From Lysobacteraceae bacterium (GTDB lineage: Bacteria; Pseudomonadota; Gammaproteobacteria; Xanthomonadales; Xanthomonadaceae), in contig QBLY01000003.1 of assembly GCA_003241895.1 (NCBI GenBank), forward strand, positions 92,201 to 156,200: a DNA stretch of 64,000 nt. Reading direction: 5' to 3'. The notes beneath the pieces were generated by a model, which saw only the letters and a list, made by a program, of their open reading frames with translations, was not told the DNA's origin and did not search any database. Shown piece by piece: positions 1 through 15,616 of the stretch. Position 1 is the stretch's first letter; each line of letters begins with the position of its first letter. The translations under genes and the position numbers were made by a program.

Positions 1-563
1 GGGAAGCGGGCCTGCAGGGCCTCGATGATCTCGCGGGTGTCGTCCACCGACAGCGTGGTCTGGGTGGTGAAGGCGAGCTGGTCGGGCTGGTTCACCTGCA
101 GCGTGGCCACGCAGTTCAGGTCTTCCACCAGATAGATGCGGCCTTCGCCGAACTCGCGCTTCCACTGCCCCATCGTGCCCTCGACCTCCGGATGCCCGGC
201 ATGGCCGATCAGGATCACGTCGCGGCCGGCACGGCAGTGCCGGGCCACCTCGATGTGCACCTTGGTCACCAGCGGACAGGTGGCGTCGAACACCTTCAGG
301 CCGCGGCGTTCGGCTTCGGCGCGCACCGCCTGGGACACGCCGTGGGCGCTGAAGATCACGGTGGCGCCGGCGGGAACCTCGTCGAGTTCTTCCACGAACA
401 CCGCGCCCCGCTGGCGCAGGTCCTCGACCACGAAGCGGTTGTGCACCACTTCGTGGCGCACGTAGATGGGCGCGCCCAGCGAGTCGATGGCGCGCTTGAC
501 GATCTCGATCGCGCGGTCGACGCCGGCGCAAAAACCACGGGGATTGGCGAGCAGTACGTCCAT
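1..563 (-). CDS. ispH: 4-hydroxy-3-methylbut-2-enyl diphosphate reductase, C-terminus cut by window edge
   Basis: IspH (LytB) is the [4Fe-4S] enzyme of the last MEP-pathway step, reducing HMBPP to IPP and DMAPP in the cytoplasm. The visible part begins [19 protein letters not shown] and holds the first two cluster cysteines, in RGFCAGV (residue 12) and DATCPLV (about residue 96), and the HGV motif. About 187 residues are visible of a usual 310-320; the third cluster cysteine is expected just beyond base 1. The start is the ATG at 563, 7 bases after the lspA stop, so it is the last gene seen of the murJ-ribF-ileS-lspA-ispH run. The identity is secure; only the C-terminus is unseen. Confidence 0.96.
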   Translation of the reverse strand, partial: MDVLLANPRGFCAGVDRAIEIVKRAIDSLGAPIYVRHEVVHNRFVVEDLRQRGAVFVEELDEVPAGATVIFSAHGVSQAVRAEAERRGLKVFDATCPLVTKVHIEVARHCRAGRDVILIGHAGHPEVEGTMGQWKREFGEGRIYLVEDLNCVATLQVNQPDQLAFTTQTTLSVDDTREIIEALQARF

Positions 564-570
564 GGCTGGA

Positions 571-1121
571 TTATCCCGCTTTCGGGGCCGGCGTGGCCGG
601 CTTGTAGCTGAACAGAACCAGCAGCACCGCACCGACCACGATGCAGGAGTCGGCGACGTTGAAAGTGGGCCAGTGCGGCAGGTCGGTGAAGCCCAGGTAC
701 CAGTCCACGAAATCCACCACGTAGCCAAAGCGCAGGCGGTCGATCAGGTTCCCCAGGGCACCGGCGATCACCAGCGCCAGCGGCAGCGCGTTGCGCCAGT
801 CGGCGCGCGGCGTCACCCGCAGCCACAGCGCCATGCCCACGCTGACCGCCAGGGCCAGGCCGGAGAAGAACCACTTCTGCCAGCCACCCGCGTCCGACAG
901 GAAGCTGAAGGCGGCGCCGTAGTTGTGCACCAGCGTCCAGTTCCAGAAGCCCTCGATCACCGGCACCGGCTGCAGGTATTCAAGATGGCTGATGGCCAGC
1001 CACTTGGTGGCCTGGTCGGCGGCGATCAGCACCAGCGAAAGCCACAGCCATGCGATGGCGTTGGGGCGCGGCGGCGACCGCAGGTCGCGCAGGAACTCGG
1101 CAAGTGATTCGCGCAGGGACA

Positions 1122-1122
<1 letters not shown>
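571..1122 (-). CDS. lspA: lipoprotein signal peptidase (signal peptidase II)
   Basis: Inner-membrane aspartyl protease that removes the signal peptide of diacylglyceryl-modified prolipoproteins. The 183-residue protein has four hydrophobic segments and the family motifs: NYGAAFSFL, then [15 protein letters not shown] and FNVADS, which carry the two catalytic aspartates. Length is slightly above the usual 160-170 because of a short N-terminal cytoplasmic stretch. The ATG at 1122 shares one base with the ileS stop (TGATG), so the two are translationally coupled, and this start fits better than an in-frame one 19 codons upstream inside ileS. The ileS-lspA-ispH order is common in gammaproteobacteria. 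Confidence 0.97.
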
Positions 1123-3964
<2,842 letters not shown>

Positions 3965-3968
<4 letters not shown>

Positions 3969-4921
3969 GCCAATGCTCCGCTGTTTTCCCTGTCGTGGCG
4001 CAGGACGCGCCGGGCTTGCTCCGAATCGTGGTCCATCTGTCGGACCAGGGCGGGCAAGTCATCGAATTTTTCCTCGTCGCGCAGCTTGGCGACGAACTCC
4101 ACCTCCAGCCGGCGGCCGTAAAGGTCGCCATCGAAGTCGAACACATGCGCCTCGAGCAGTGGCTCCACGCCCTGCACCGTCGGCCGCGTGCCCAGGCTGG
4201 ACACGCTGGCGTGCGGCTCGGTGCCGATGCCGTGCACCCACGTGGCGTAGATGCCCGACAGCGCGGGCCGCTTGCCGGCGAGGCGGATATTGGCCGTAGG
4301 GTAGCCGAGCTTGCGGCCCAGCTGCCTTCCACGCACCACCTTTCCGGCAATGGCGTATCGCTGGCCCAGCGCCTGGGCAGCGCCGTCCAGGTCGCCCGAC
4401 GCCAGCTGCTGGCGCAGGCCGGTGCTGGAAACCCGTTCGCCCGCGGCGTGCACGGCCTCGATCGAGCCGGCGGTGAAGCCATGCCGTGCGCCCAGCGCCT
4501 GCAGCATCGCCATGTCACCGCGACGGTCGTGGCCGAACCGGAACTCCGGCCCCACCCAGACTTCGCGCGCGGCCAGCCGCCGCACCAGCACGTGTTCAAC
4601 GAAGTCCTCGGCCGACATCGCCGCCATCGCCGCGTTGAAGCGCAGCAGGCCGACCACGTCCATGCCCAGCGCGCGCAGGCCCTCGAACTTGGCGCGCGGC
4701 AGCAGCAGGCGCGGCGGCGAACGCTCGCGCCCGAAGAACTCGCGCGGCAGCGGCTCGAAGCTCAGCGCCACGGCCGCCAGCCCGAGCGCACGCGCACGGT
4801 CGCGCACGTGGCCCACCAGCGCCCGATGCCCCACGTGGAGGCCGTCGAAGGCACCGATGCACACCACGCTGCCCTGCGGGCAAGGTGACTTGCCCTCGAC
4901 GTCCCGGAACAGCTTGCTCAT
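3965..4921 (-). CDS. ribF: bifunctional riboflavin kinase / FAD synthetase
   Basis: Converts riboflavin to FMN and then to FAD. The 318-residue protein starts [18 protein letters not shown]. Its N-terminal nucleotidyltransferase domain carries [15 protein letters not shown] near residue 25, and the C-terminal flavokinase domain carries [13 protein letters not shown] and SGIYATWV from about residue 200. Length agrees with the usual 305-320. The ATG at 4921 is chosen by homology; the frame stays open far upstream into murJ sequence, but that part is antisense-like noise. It lies 23 bases after murJ and overlaps ileS by 4 bases. Confidence 0.97.
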
Positions 4922-4944
4922 GCCCAAATTATAGCCGCTGCCGG

Positions 4945-6504
4945 TCACGGCCCGCGAAGTTCGCGGGGACGCCAGCCTGAAGCCAGCAGGGCCAGGCCGT
5001 AGGCGGCGGCGCCCGCCACGACCGCGGCCAGCAGCAGGGCCCAGCGCATCGAGCCGCTCCAGGCGCGCCAGTCGCCGATCAGGTGGTTGGCCAGCAGCAC
5101 CGCCGCTGCCAGCGCCGCGGAAGCGAACCCGATGCGCAGCAGGTGACGGCTCCAGCCCGAAGACAGGGTGAAGTCGCTGTCGCGCTTGAGTGCGCTCCAC
5201 AGCAGCCAGGCATTTGCCAGCCCGGCCAGGCCGGTGGCCAGGGCGATGCCGGCATGGGCGCCGGGCACGGCGCCCAGCCACAGCGGCGTCACCAGGGCCG
5301 CGGTCAGGGCCACGTTGATCAAGACGGTCTTGACGGCCGCGCGCATCGGCGTGCGGGTGTCCTGCCGGGCGTAGAACGCCGACAGCAGCACCTTGCTGGC
5401 CATGAAGCCTGGAATGCCCAGGCTCATCGCCACCAGGCTCAGGGCAGTCATGCGGCTGTCGGCGGCGACGAACTCGCCGCGCTCGAACATCGTGATCGAC
5501 AGCGGTTCGGCCAGCAGCGCCAGCCCCAGCGCGGCCGGCACGGCCAGCAGCAGCACGGTGCGCAGGCCCCAGTCGAGCGCGGAGGCGTAGCCGGCGCCGT
5601 CGCCGTCGGCGCTGCGGCGGGACAGGTGCGGCAGGATCACGGTGGCCAGCGCCACCCCGAACAGGCCCAGCGGGAATTCGACCAGGCGGTCGGAGTAGTA
5701 GAGCCAACTCTGGCTGCCGTCCACCAGCAGCGAGGCGAACATGGTGCCGACGATGAGGTTGAGCTGGGCCACCGACGAAGAAAACAGCGTGGGCAGCATC
5801 AGCGTGCCGACGCGGCGCACGCCGGGGTGGTTGAGCTTGAGCCGCAGCCGCGGCCTCAGGCCCAGGCGGCCCATGGCCGGCCAGAGCAGCATCAGCTGGA
5901 TCACGCCGGCGGCCAGCACGCCCCAGGCCAGGGCGGTGATGGGCACGTCCAGCAGCGGCGACAGCCACAGCATCGCCGCGATCACGGCCAGGTTGTGCAG
6001 CACCGGGGTGACGGCCGGCAGGGCGAAGCGCTGGAAGCTGTTGAGCACCGCGCCGGCCAGCGCCGTCATCGACACCAGCGCCAGGTAGGGGAACACGATG
6101 CGCAGCAGGTGCGCGGTGAGCTCAAACTTCTCCGGGTTGTCCAGGCTGCCGGGTGCAATGATGGCCACCACCAGCGGCGCGGCCAGCATGCCCAGGCCGC
6201 TGACCACCAGCACGGTGGCGCACAGGGCGCCGGCCACGTGGTCCAGGAAGTCCTTCAGGACCGCCGGGTCGTTGCGCTGGCGCAGCTCCGACAGCACCGG
6301 CACGAAGGCCGAGGCGAACGAGCCCTCGGCGAAGATGCGCCGCAGGTAGTTCGGGATGCGATAGGCCACCGCGAAGGCGTCGACGATGCCGCCGGCGCCG
6401 AACAGATTGGCCTGGACCATGTCCCGCACGAATCCGGCGATCCGGGACAGCAGCGTCATGGCGCTGAAAACCGCGGTGGAGCGCAGCAGGCCGCTCGGTT
6501 TCAT
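4945..6504 (-). CDS. murJ: lipid II flippase MurJ
   Basis: MOP-superfamily membrane protein that moves lipid II across the inner membrane for peptidoglycan synthesis. The 519 residues form about 14 hydrophobic segments. The N-terminus [20 protein letters not shown] and the following [18 protein letters not shown] are typical of the family (MviN). It is first in the run murJ-ribF-ileS-lspA-ispH. The ATG at 6504 is 152 bases from the divergent rpsT start, so a promoter for this operon should lie in that gap, though no clear one was found on this strand. Confidence 0.96.
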   Translation of the reverse strand: MKPSGLLRSTAVFSAMTLLSRIAGFVRDMVQANLFGAGGIVDAFAVAYRIPNYLRRIFAEGSFASAFVPVLSELRQRNDPAVLKDFLDHVAGALCATVLVVSGLGMLAAPLVVAIIAPGSLDNPEKFELTAHLLRIVFPYLALVSMTALAGAVLNSFQRFALPAVTPVLHNLAVIAAMLWLSPLLDVPITALAWGVLAAGVIQLMLLWPAMGRLGLRPRLRLKLNHPGVRRVGTLMLPTLFSSSVAQLNLIVGTMFASLLVDGSQSWLYYSDRLVEFPLGLFGVALATVILPHLSRRSADGDGAGYASALDWGLRTVLLLAVPAALGLALLAEPLSITMFERGEFVAADSRMTALSLVAMSLGIPGFMASKVLLSAFYARQDTRTPMRAAVKTVLINVALTAALVTPLWLGAVPGAHAGIALATGLAGLANAWLLWSALKRDSDFTLSSGWSRHLLRIGFASAALAAAVLLANHLIGDWRAWSGSMRWALLLAAVVAGAAAYGLALLASGWRPRELRGP

Positions 6505-6533
6505 GCCCCTGCCCCCGGGGTGTGTCGGGGCAA

Positions 6534-6562
6534 TTGACTCAAGCTACTGAATCCCCCATAAT
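6534..6562 (+). promoter_or_regulatory. sigma70-type promoter of rpsT
   Basis: TTGACT at 6534-6539 and CATAAT at 6557-6562 are separated by 17 bases, close to consensus. The transcript would start near 6569 and give a leader of roughly 88 bases before the GTG of rpsT. This is a visual match and was not scored. Confidence 0.7.
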
Positions 6563-6656
6563 TTCGGGTCTTTCCAGCACCACCCCAAGCTTCACCCAAT
6601 ATTCCCCGCCGGTTTTCACCGATCCGGCTACCAACCATCGATTCCAGGAGCCCTCC

Positions 6657-6926
6657 GTGGCCAACATCAAGTCCGCCAAGAAGCGCGCCAAGCAGACCGT
6701 CGTCCGCAACGCCCGCAATGCCAGCCAGCGCTCCATGCTGCGCACCGCCGTGAAGAAGGTCATCAAGGCCCTGGAAGCCAAGGACGCCGCCGGCGCCGAA
6801 GCCGCCTTCGCGACCGCCCAGCCGATCCTCGACCGCTACTCGGCCCGCGGCCTGATCCATCGCAACAAGGCCGCCCGCCACAAGAGCCGCATCAGCGCGC
6901 ACATCAAGGCGCTCAAGCAGGCCTGA
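6657..6926 (+). CDS. rpsT: 30S ribosomal protein S20
   Basis: Small-subunit protein binding 16S rRNA. The 89-residue protein begins (V)[17 protein letters not shown] and ends IKALKQA, and is rich in Lys, Arg and Ala as S20 is. The start is GTG at 6657; an AGGAG at 6646-6650 sits 6 bases upstream and decides this start over an open frame reaching further up. Non-AUG starts are frequent for rpsT. It is a single-gene unit between its own promoter and a hairpin terminator, and diverges from murJ. Confidence 0.98.
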   Translation: MANIKSAKKRAKQTVVRNARNASQRSMLRTAVKKVIKALEAKDAAGAEAAFATAQPILDRYSARGLIHRNKAARHKSRISAHIKALKQA

Positions 6927-6965
6927 TCCGGCGGCGCCCCAGGGCGCTTCCCGCTCAAGCGAAGA

Positions 6966-6990
6966 AAGGCCGGCGAAAGCCGGCCTTTTT
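6966..6990 (+). terminator. terminator after rpsT, probably bidirectional
   Basis: AAGGCCGGC and GCCGGCCTT pair around a GAAA loop and are followed by a T run (CCTTTTT). The opposite strand ends in CCTTTCTTC, so the same hairpin may also stop transcripts of obgE, which converges from the right. Confidence 0.85.
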
Positions 6991-7056
6991 GCTGCCTGCG
7001 ATCCGCGGCCACCGGCCACGGCCGGCTGCTGCGGCACCGCGGCCACGCCGGCCCGG

Positions 7057-8256
<1,200 letters not shown>

Positions 8257-8277
8257 TCAGGGGGTACCGCGCGGGGT

Positions 8278-8538
8278 TCAGGCCGCCGGGACCACGCTCA
8301 CGGTGCGACGCTTGTTCGGACCCTTGACGGCGAAGTTCACCACGCCGTTCACCAGGGCGAACAGGGTGTGGTCGCGGCCGAGGCCGACTCCCATGCCCGG
8401 ATGGTACTGGGTGCCGCGCTGGCGGATGATGATGTTGCCGGCTTCGATCGCCTGGCCGCCATACATCTTCACACCAAGGTATTTCGGGTTCGAATCGCGG
8501 CCGTTGCGGGACGAGCCTACGCCTTTTTTCTGTGCCAT
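8278..8538 (-). CDS. rpmA: 50S ribosomal protein L27
   Basis: Large-subunit protein whose N-terminal tail reaches the peptidyl-transferase centre. The 86 residues start [20 protein letters not shown], a typical L27 N-terminus without the cleaved extension found in Firmicutes. It sits 18 bases after rplU in the same transcript. Confidence 0.98.
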   Translation of the reverse strand: MAQKKGVGSSRNGRDSNPKYLGVKMYGGQAIEAGNIIIRQRGTQYHPGMGVGLGRDHTLFALVNGVVNFAVKGPNKRRTVSVVPAA

Positions 8539-8556
8539 GACGTTATCTCCTCGGGC

Positions 8557-8868
8557 TTAGCCGGCGATGCCGGTGATTTCGATTTCGGTGAAGTACTGAC
8601 GATGGCCCATCTGCTTGCGATGGTGCTTACGACGACGGAACTTGACGATGCGGACCTTGTCGAGACGGCCGTGCGACTTGATGGTCGCGGTAACCACGGC
8701 GCCGGCGAGGTTGGGCGTACCGACGGAAACCACGTCGCCATTGCCGATCATCAGGACGCTGTCGATATTGAAGCTCTTGCCTTCTTCCAGATCGATCTTC
8801 TCGACCTTCAGGGTCTCGCCCTGCATGACGCGGTATTGCTTACCGCCGGTAACGATGATTGCGTACAT
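8557..8868 (-). CDS. rplU: 50S ribosomal protein L21
   Basis: Large-subunit protein that contacts 23S rRNA. The 103 residues start [17 protein letters not shown] and include the basic segment [15 protein letters not shown] near the C-terminus, as in the family. First gene of rplU-rpmA(-obgE), driven by the promoter near 8933-8962. Confidence 0.98.
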   Translation of the reverse strand: MYAIIVTGGKQYRVMQGETLKVEKIDLEEGKSFNIDSVLMIGNGDVVSVGTPNLAGAVVTATIKSHGRLDKVRIVKFRRRKHHRKQMGHRQYFTEIEITGIAG

Positions 8869-8932
8869 GACCTGGATTCCTCTAGTAGTTATTTTGAGAA
8901 CACCTGCCCGCGGTCAACGGGACAGGAGCGGA

Positions 8933-8962
8933 ACTGTAAGCGAAAAACCCCTTCCCAGTCAA
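8933..8962 (-). promoter_or_regulatory. sigma70-type promoter of rplU-rpmA
   Basis: On the minus strand TTGACT (8962-8957) is followed after 18 bases by TACAGT (8938-8933). The leader to the rplU ATG would be about 60 bases. The repeat element at 8979-9107 ends 16 bases upstream of this -35 box. Confidence 0.65.
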
Positions 8963-8978
8963 ACCCTTCCAACTAAAC

Positions 8979-9107
8979 GGGGTCAGGTTCACTTTCACCG
9001 AGCAGTGAGACAAGGCCTCGGCCGCCGAGGACACAGCGGGGTCAGGTTTACTTCCTGCCACTTGGCAGGCCGCGCCCAGACTTCAGGAATAAAGTTAACC
9101 TGACCCC
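8979..9107. repeat. 129-base inverted-repeat element (REP/MITE-like) between rplU and uvrA
   Basis: The ends are GGGGTCAGGTTCACTTT (8979-8995) and the inverted copy AAAGTTAACCTGACCCC (9091-9107), matching at 16 of 17 bases. A second direct copy of the left end, GGGGTCAGGTTTACTT, lies at 9038-9053. Two small hairpins lie inside: CCTCGG/CCGAGG at 9016-9030 and CCTGCC/GGCAGG at 9054-9069. It has no coding capacity. From general knowledge, GGGGTCAGGTT-type ends recur near REP-associated tyrosine transposases in proteobacteria; that link is an inference here, as no transposase is in the window. Confidence 0.7.
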
Positions 9108-9232
9108 TTTCTTTGGCTTTGCAAGTCATTGATCGGGGAGGGGGTTTGCGTTCGCCGGACAGGGGGTCACGGCTTGCCGACATCGGGCTGGTAGACTGCT
9201 CGGTTCCTCCCTTCGGAGCCGCCCCCAGGCGC

Positions 9233-12111
<2,879 letters not shown>

Positions 12112-12115
<4 letters not shown>

Positions 12116-12513
12116 ATCCCATCGTCTACACCCTGGACATCGAGTCTCGCTGGCGCGACATGGACGCGTTCAACCACGTCAACAATGCCAGCTACCTGGG
12201 CTACATCGAGGAGGCGCGCGTGCGCTGGTTCAAGTCGCTGTCCACCGACTGGGCCGGCGAAACCTCGGCCCCGGTAATGGCGTCGGTGACGGTGAACTAC
12301 AGGCGCCCGGCGCACTGGCCCGAGACGCTGCGCATTGAACTGGCTGCCGAACGCGTCGGCGGCAAGAGCCTCACCCTGGCCCATCGCATCGTTTCAGCGT
12401 CCGAACCGGACGTGATGTATTGCGACGGCCACACCGTGCTGGTGTGGGTGGACCGCAGCGGCCAGTCGGTGGTGTTGCCCGATGCGGTGCGCGCCGCCTG
12501 CACGGCGGCCTGA
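12112..12513 (+). CDS. acyl-CoA thioesterase, YbgC/4HBT hot-dog family
   Basis: A 133-residue single hot-dog domain protein. The signature [22 protein letters not shown] holds the conserved Asp (DAFNHVNN), the catalytic residue of 4-hydroxybenzoyl-CoA-type thioesterases, which hydrolyse acyl-CoA thioesters. The ATG overlaps the uvrA stop (ATGA), so it is co-transcribed and coupled with uvrA, though no functional tie is evident. The substrate cannot be told from sequence. Confidence 0.88.
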
Positions 12514-12525
12514 GGCCTGGCGCGA

Positions 12526-12969
12526 TCAGGGCGCCTCGCGGCGCACCGGGAACACCGCGAACACCCGCCGGCCATCGGCCAGCACCAGGCGCACGCCGAC
12601 CTCGTCACCTTCGGCCAGCGCACGCTCCGGCTTCATCAACATCAGGTGCAGCCCGCCCGGCGCGAACACCAGCGACTCGCCGGGCGCCAGCGTCAGTTCA
12701 CCGACATGGCGCATGCGGCTGACGCCCTCCACCACCTCGCTGCGGTGGATCATCGGCATGCCGAAATCGCGGCTCTCCACGTCGGTCACCACCACCGCGG
12801 CACTACACGGATTGCGCAGCACTAGGTAGCCCGCGAGCGTGGTGGCGCCCGGCGGCGCCGCGCGCACCCAGGGCTTCTCAATGACCGGCGCGCAGTCGTC
12901 TGCTGCCACAACGCAAGCTGAAGCCGAGCAGGCCAGCGCGAACCCCAATACCAGGCGAAGTACGTTCAT
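12526..12969 (-). CDS. periplasmic copper chaperone, PCuAC family
   Basis: A 147-residue exported protein. The signal peptide is [22 protein letters not shown]. The PCuAC (DUF461) fold is indicated by the spaced Met/His copper ligands: MPMIH near residue 85, SRMRHV about 10 residues later, and GGLHLMLM near 120, the H-x-M pattern of the family. Such proteins carry Cu(I) in the periplasm, usually to the CuA or CuB centre of cytochrome oxidase. It converges on the thioesterase gene and diverges from the DUF4139 gene with a 35-base gap. No Sco partner is next to it. Confidence 0.85.
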   Translation of the reverse strand: MNVLRLVLGFALACSASACVVAADDCAPVIEKPWVRAAPPGATTLAGYLVLRNPCSAAVVVTDVESRDFGMPMIHRSEVVEGVSRMRHVGELTLAPGESLVFAPGGLHLMLMKPERALAEGDEVGVRLVLADGRRVFAVFPVRREAP

Positions 12970-13004
12970 GGGCCTATGATAATCCCACGCGCCCCCAGGA
13001 GTTC

Positions 13005-14477
13005 ATGATGAACCGCACGCTGCTCGCCGCCGCCACGGCCGCCACCCTTCTCGGCACCGCCCCCGCCTACGCCGCTTCGCCCGCCCTGACCGTTTACAGC
13101 GGTGACTACGACGCGGTGGTGCAGTCCGAGGCCGGCCCCGGCGGCTCGGGCTTCGCGCTGTTCCAGTCCACGATCGGCTTCGATCTGCGCAATGGCGACA
13201 ACACCGTGCGCCTGGGCAGCCTGCCCGCGGCGCTGGACGCCAGCTCGGTCCGGCTGCGCCCGCTGGGCGAGGCCGCCGTTCGCGGCCAGCGCTTCGACTT
13301 CGCGCTGGCCGGCCAGGACGCGCTGCTGCAGCGCGCGATCGGCCAGTCCATCACGGTCGAACAGGCCGTCGGCGACAGCCGCCAGACCCATGCCGGCGTG
13401 CTGCTGGCGGCGGGCAACGGCCTGACCCTGCGGCTGCCGGACGGCCGCGTGAAAATGCTGGCCAATTATTCCAGCTTCGAACTGGCCACCCTTCCCGAAG
13501 GCATGGTGGTGGAACCGACATTGGCCTGGGACATCCGCGCCGCACGCGCCGGGCGCCAGGACTTCGAGCTGGGCTACGCCACCGCGGGCCTGGCGTGGCG
13601 CGCGGAGTACCAGGTCGACCTGTCCGGCGGCACCAAGGCCTGCCGCATGGCGCTGGAAGGCGCAGCCATGGTGGTGAACCGTTCGGGCGCCGACTTCAAC
13701 GGCGTGGCGCTGACCCTGGTGGCCGGCGAGCCCAACCGCGTGGCCGCGGCCGGGCCCGAGATGATGGCCAAGGACACGATGATGCGTGTCTCTGCCGAGC
13801 CCTCCGCGCCGTCGCCCCAGACGTCCGGCGAATACCACGCCTACCGGCTGCCTGGTACCAGCGCACTGCCGCAGGGCAGCGTGCAGCGGCTGCCGCTGAT
13901 TGATCGCGCGCAGGGCGTTGCCTGCGAACGCCGCTACGAAACACGCGCCGAATTCGGCGACTGGCGCCCGCCGCAGCCCATCATCGATGAAAACTTCAAC
14001 CGCCCTTCCGGCGAGCAGCCGGTGATCGCCAGCCTTCTGTTCAAGAACGCCGCGCAGACCGGCCTGGGCATGCCGCTGCCGGCCGGCCGGGTGCGGGTGT
14101 TCGACGTGGGCGACCTGCTGGGTGAAGCCACCCTGGGCCACACGCCGGCCAACGCCGAGGTGTCGCTGGCGCTGGGCACGGTGTTCGACCTGACCGCCGA
14201 ACGCACCCGCGAAGCCTTCAGCGTTGACCGCGCCGGGCGCCAGATGGAGGAACGCATCAGCGTGCTGGTGCGCAACGCCAAGACCGAAGCCGCCACCGTG
14301 CGCGTGCTTGAGCCGCTGCCGCGCTGGTCCGACTGGGACATTGTTTCCAGCACCGTGCCCGCCGTGCGCAAGGACGCCCAGTCGGCCGCCTTCGACCTAG
14401 CGGTGCCCGCGGGCGGTGAAGCCCGCATCACCTACACGGTGCGCTATCGTTGGGCCCCTGACGTCCCGGTCAACTGA
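13005..14477 (+). CDS. exported DUF4139 domain protein
   Basis: A 490-residue secreted or periplasmic protein with a Sec signal peptide (MMNRTLLAAATAATLLGTAP, cleavage likely after AYA-A). The body is beta-rich; the C-terminal half resembles DUF4139 (mucoidy-inhibitor-like): LAWRAEYQVDLS near residue 200 and a final segment with ARITYTVRYRW. The function of the family is unsettled. An AGGAG-like CAGGAG at 12996-13001 supports the start; the ATG at 13008 is equally possible. It is followed after 9 bases by the enoyl-CoA isomerase gene, without an obvious functional relation. Confidence 0.8.
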   Translation: MMNRTLLAAATAATLLGTAPAYAASPALTVYSGDYDAVVQSEAGPGGSGFALFQSTIGFDLRNGDNTVRLGSLPAALDASSVRLRPLGEAAVRGQRFDFALAGQDALLQRAIGQSITVEQAVGDSRQTHAGVLLAAGNGLTLRLPDGRVKMLANYSSFELATLPEGMVVEPTLAWDIRAARAGRQDFELGYATAGLAWRAEYQVDLSGGTKACRMALEGAAMVVNRSGADFNGVALTLVAGEPNRVAAAGPEMMAKDTMMRVSAEPSAPSPQTSGEYHAYRLPGTSALPQGSVQRLPLIDRAQGVACERRYETRAEFGDWRPPQPIIDENFNRPSGEQPVIASLLFKNAAQTGLGMPLPAGRVRVFDVGDLLGEATLGHTPANAEVSLALGTVFDLTAERTREAFSVDRAGRQMEERISVLVRNAKTEAATVRVLEPLPRWSDWDIVSSTVPAVRKDAQSAAFDLAVPAGGEARITYTVRYRWAPDVPVN

Positions 14478-14486
14478 GGCTTCTCG

Positions 14487-15233
14487 ATGAACATCGAACT
14501 GCACCGCCACGGCGCCATCCAGGAAATCCGGCTCGCGCGGCCACCGGTGAACGCGCTCACGCCCGAGCTGCTTGTCGCCCTGCGTACCGCAGTGCAGGCG
14601 GCGCCGTCGGAAGGCGCACGCGGCATCATCCTCACCGGCGGAAACAAGGTGTTCTCGGGCGGCATGGACGTGCCGCACCTGATGGCCCTGGACCGGGCGG
14701 GCCTGAAGGCGGGCTGGTCGTCGCTGTTCGCAGCGGCACGCACCCTCGCCAACTCGCCGATCCCGGTCGTGGCCGCGATCGGTGGCCACAGCCCGGCCGG
14801 CGGCTGCGTGCTGGCGCTGTGCTGCGACTATCGCATCATGGCGCGCGGACCCTATCGCATCGGCCTGAACGAAGTGCAGGTTGGCCTGGTGGCGCCCGAC
14901 GCCATCCAGCACCTGCTGCGCCGCGTGGTCGGCACCTATCGCGCCGAGCGCCTGCTGGTGGCGGGTGCGCTGGTGGAATCCGAGCAGGCGCTGGCCATTG
15001 GCCTGGTGGACGAACTCACCGACGACGTTTTCACCCGCGCGCAGAACTGGCTGGAAGAACTGCTGGCGCTGCCGCCCGCGGCGATGCAGGCCACGCGCGG
15101 CATCGCCCGCGCCGACATGGTCGAGGCGCTCACGGGCTTCGCCGACTCCGAACTCGACGGTTTCCTCGACGACTGGTACGCACCGGCCACCCAGGCCGCG
15201 CTGCAGGCGCTGGTGGCCCGATTGAAGAAGTGA
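14487..15233 (+). CDS. enoyl-CoA isomerase of the ECI1 type (crotonase superfamily)
   Basis: A 248-residue crotonase-fold protein. It lacks the hydratase motif GGTQRL and instead carries HSPAGGCVLALCCDYRIMA and IGLNEVQVGLVAP, which resemble mitochondrial delta3,delta2-enoyl-CoA isomerase (ECI1; HSPAGGCLLAL, GLNE...GIVAP). The Glu in GLNE matches the single catalytic glutamate of that enzyme. It probably shifts double bonds during oxidation of unsaturated fatty acids in the cytoplasm. This is a more specific reading than generic enoyl-CoA hydratase. The last codon overlaps the next gene as GTGA. Confidence 0.82.
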   Translation: MNIELHRHGAIQEIRLARPPVNALTPELLVALRTAVQAAPSEGARGIILTGGNKVFSGGMDVPHLMALDRAGLKAGWSSLFAAARTLANSPIPVVAAIGGHSPAGGCVLALCCDYRIMARGPYRIGLNEVQVGLVAPDAIQHLLRRVVGTYRAERLLVAGALVESEQALAIGLVDELTDDVFTRAQNWLEELLALPPAAMQATRGIARADMVEALTGFADSELDGFLDDWYAPATQAALQALVARLKK

Positions 15234-15616
15234 GCCACCCCGCCGCCCTGCGCCACGCCACGCTGCTGCTGTTGCTGCTGGCGGTTGCCGCCTGCACGCA
15301 GCCGCTGCCGGTGGACAAGCGCGACTACATCGGCCACTGGCAGGGCGAAGGCGTTCGGCTGGTGGTCCAGGCCGATGGCCAGGCCAGCTACGAGCGGGTC
15401 AAGGACAGACGGCGCACGTCCATCAATGGACCGACGCATTCCTTCACCACCCACGGCTTCAAGATCGGCATCGGGCCGCTGAGCGCCAGCTTCAAGGTCC
15501 GATCGCCGCCGACGCAGATCGACGGCAAGTGGCGCATGACGGTGGACGGCGTGGTGCTGACCCGCAGGGACCTGGGCGAGCAGCTGCAGAAAAACCAGCC
15601 GGCGATCGACCTGTGA
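15230..15616 (+). CDS. small predicted lipoprotein
   Basis: A 128-residue protein read from the GTG at 15230, which overlaps the preceding stop by 4 bases. The N-terminus has a hydrophobic run LLLLLLAVAAC ending in a lipobox (AVAAC), so Cys about 21 would be lipidated. The mature part contains IGHWQGEGVRLVVQADGQ and ends NQPAIDL; it looks like a compact beta-barrel or lipocalin-like fold, but I do not recognise the family. It ends one base before the convergent sulfurtransferase gene. Confidence 0.75.
   Translation: MSHPAALRHATLLLLLLAVAACTQPLPVDKRDYIGHWQGEGVRLVVQADGQASYERVKDRRRTSINGPTHSFTTHGFKIGIGPLSASFKVRSPPTQIDGKWRMTVDGVVLTRRDLGEQLQKNQPAIDL

Noticed and set aside
9113..9232. LexA-regulated promoter and extended N-terminus of uvrA
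   Set aside because: No recognisable LexA dyad was found, and homology starts at the ATG at 9233 without a ribosome site for the longer form.
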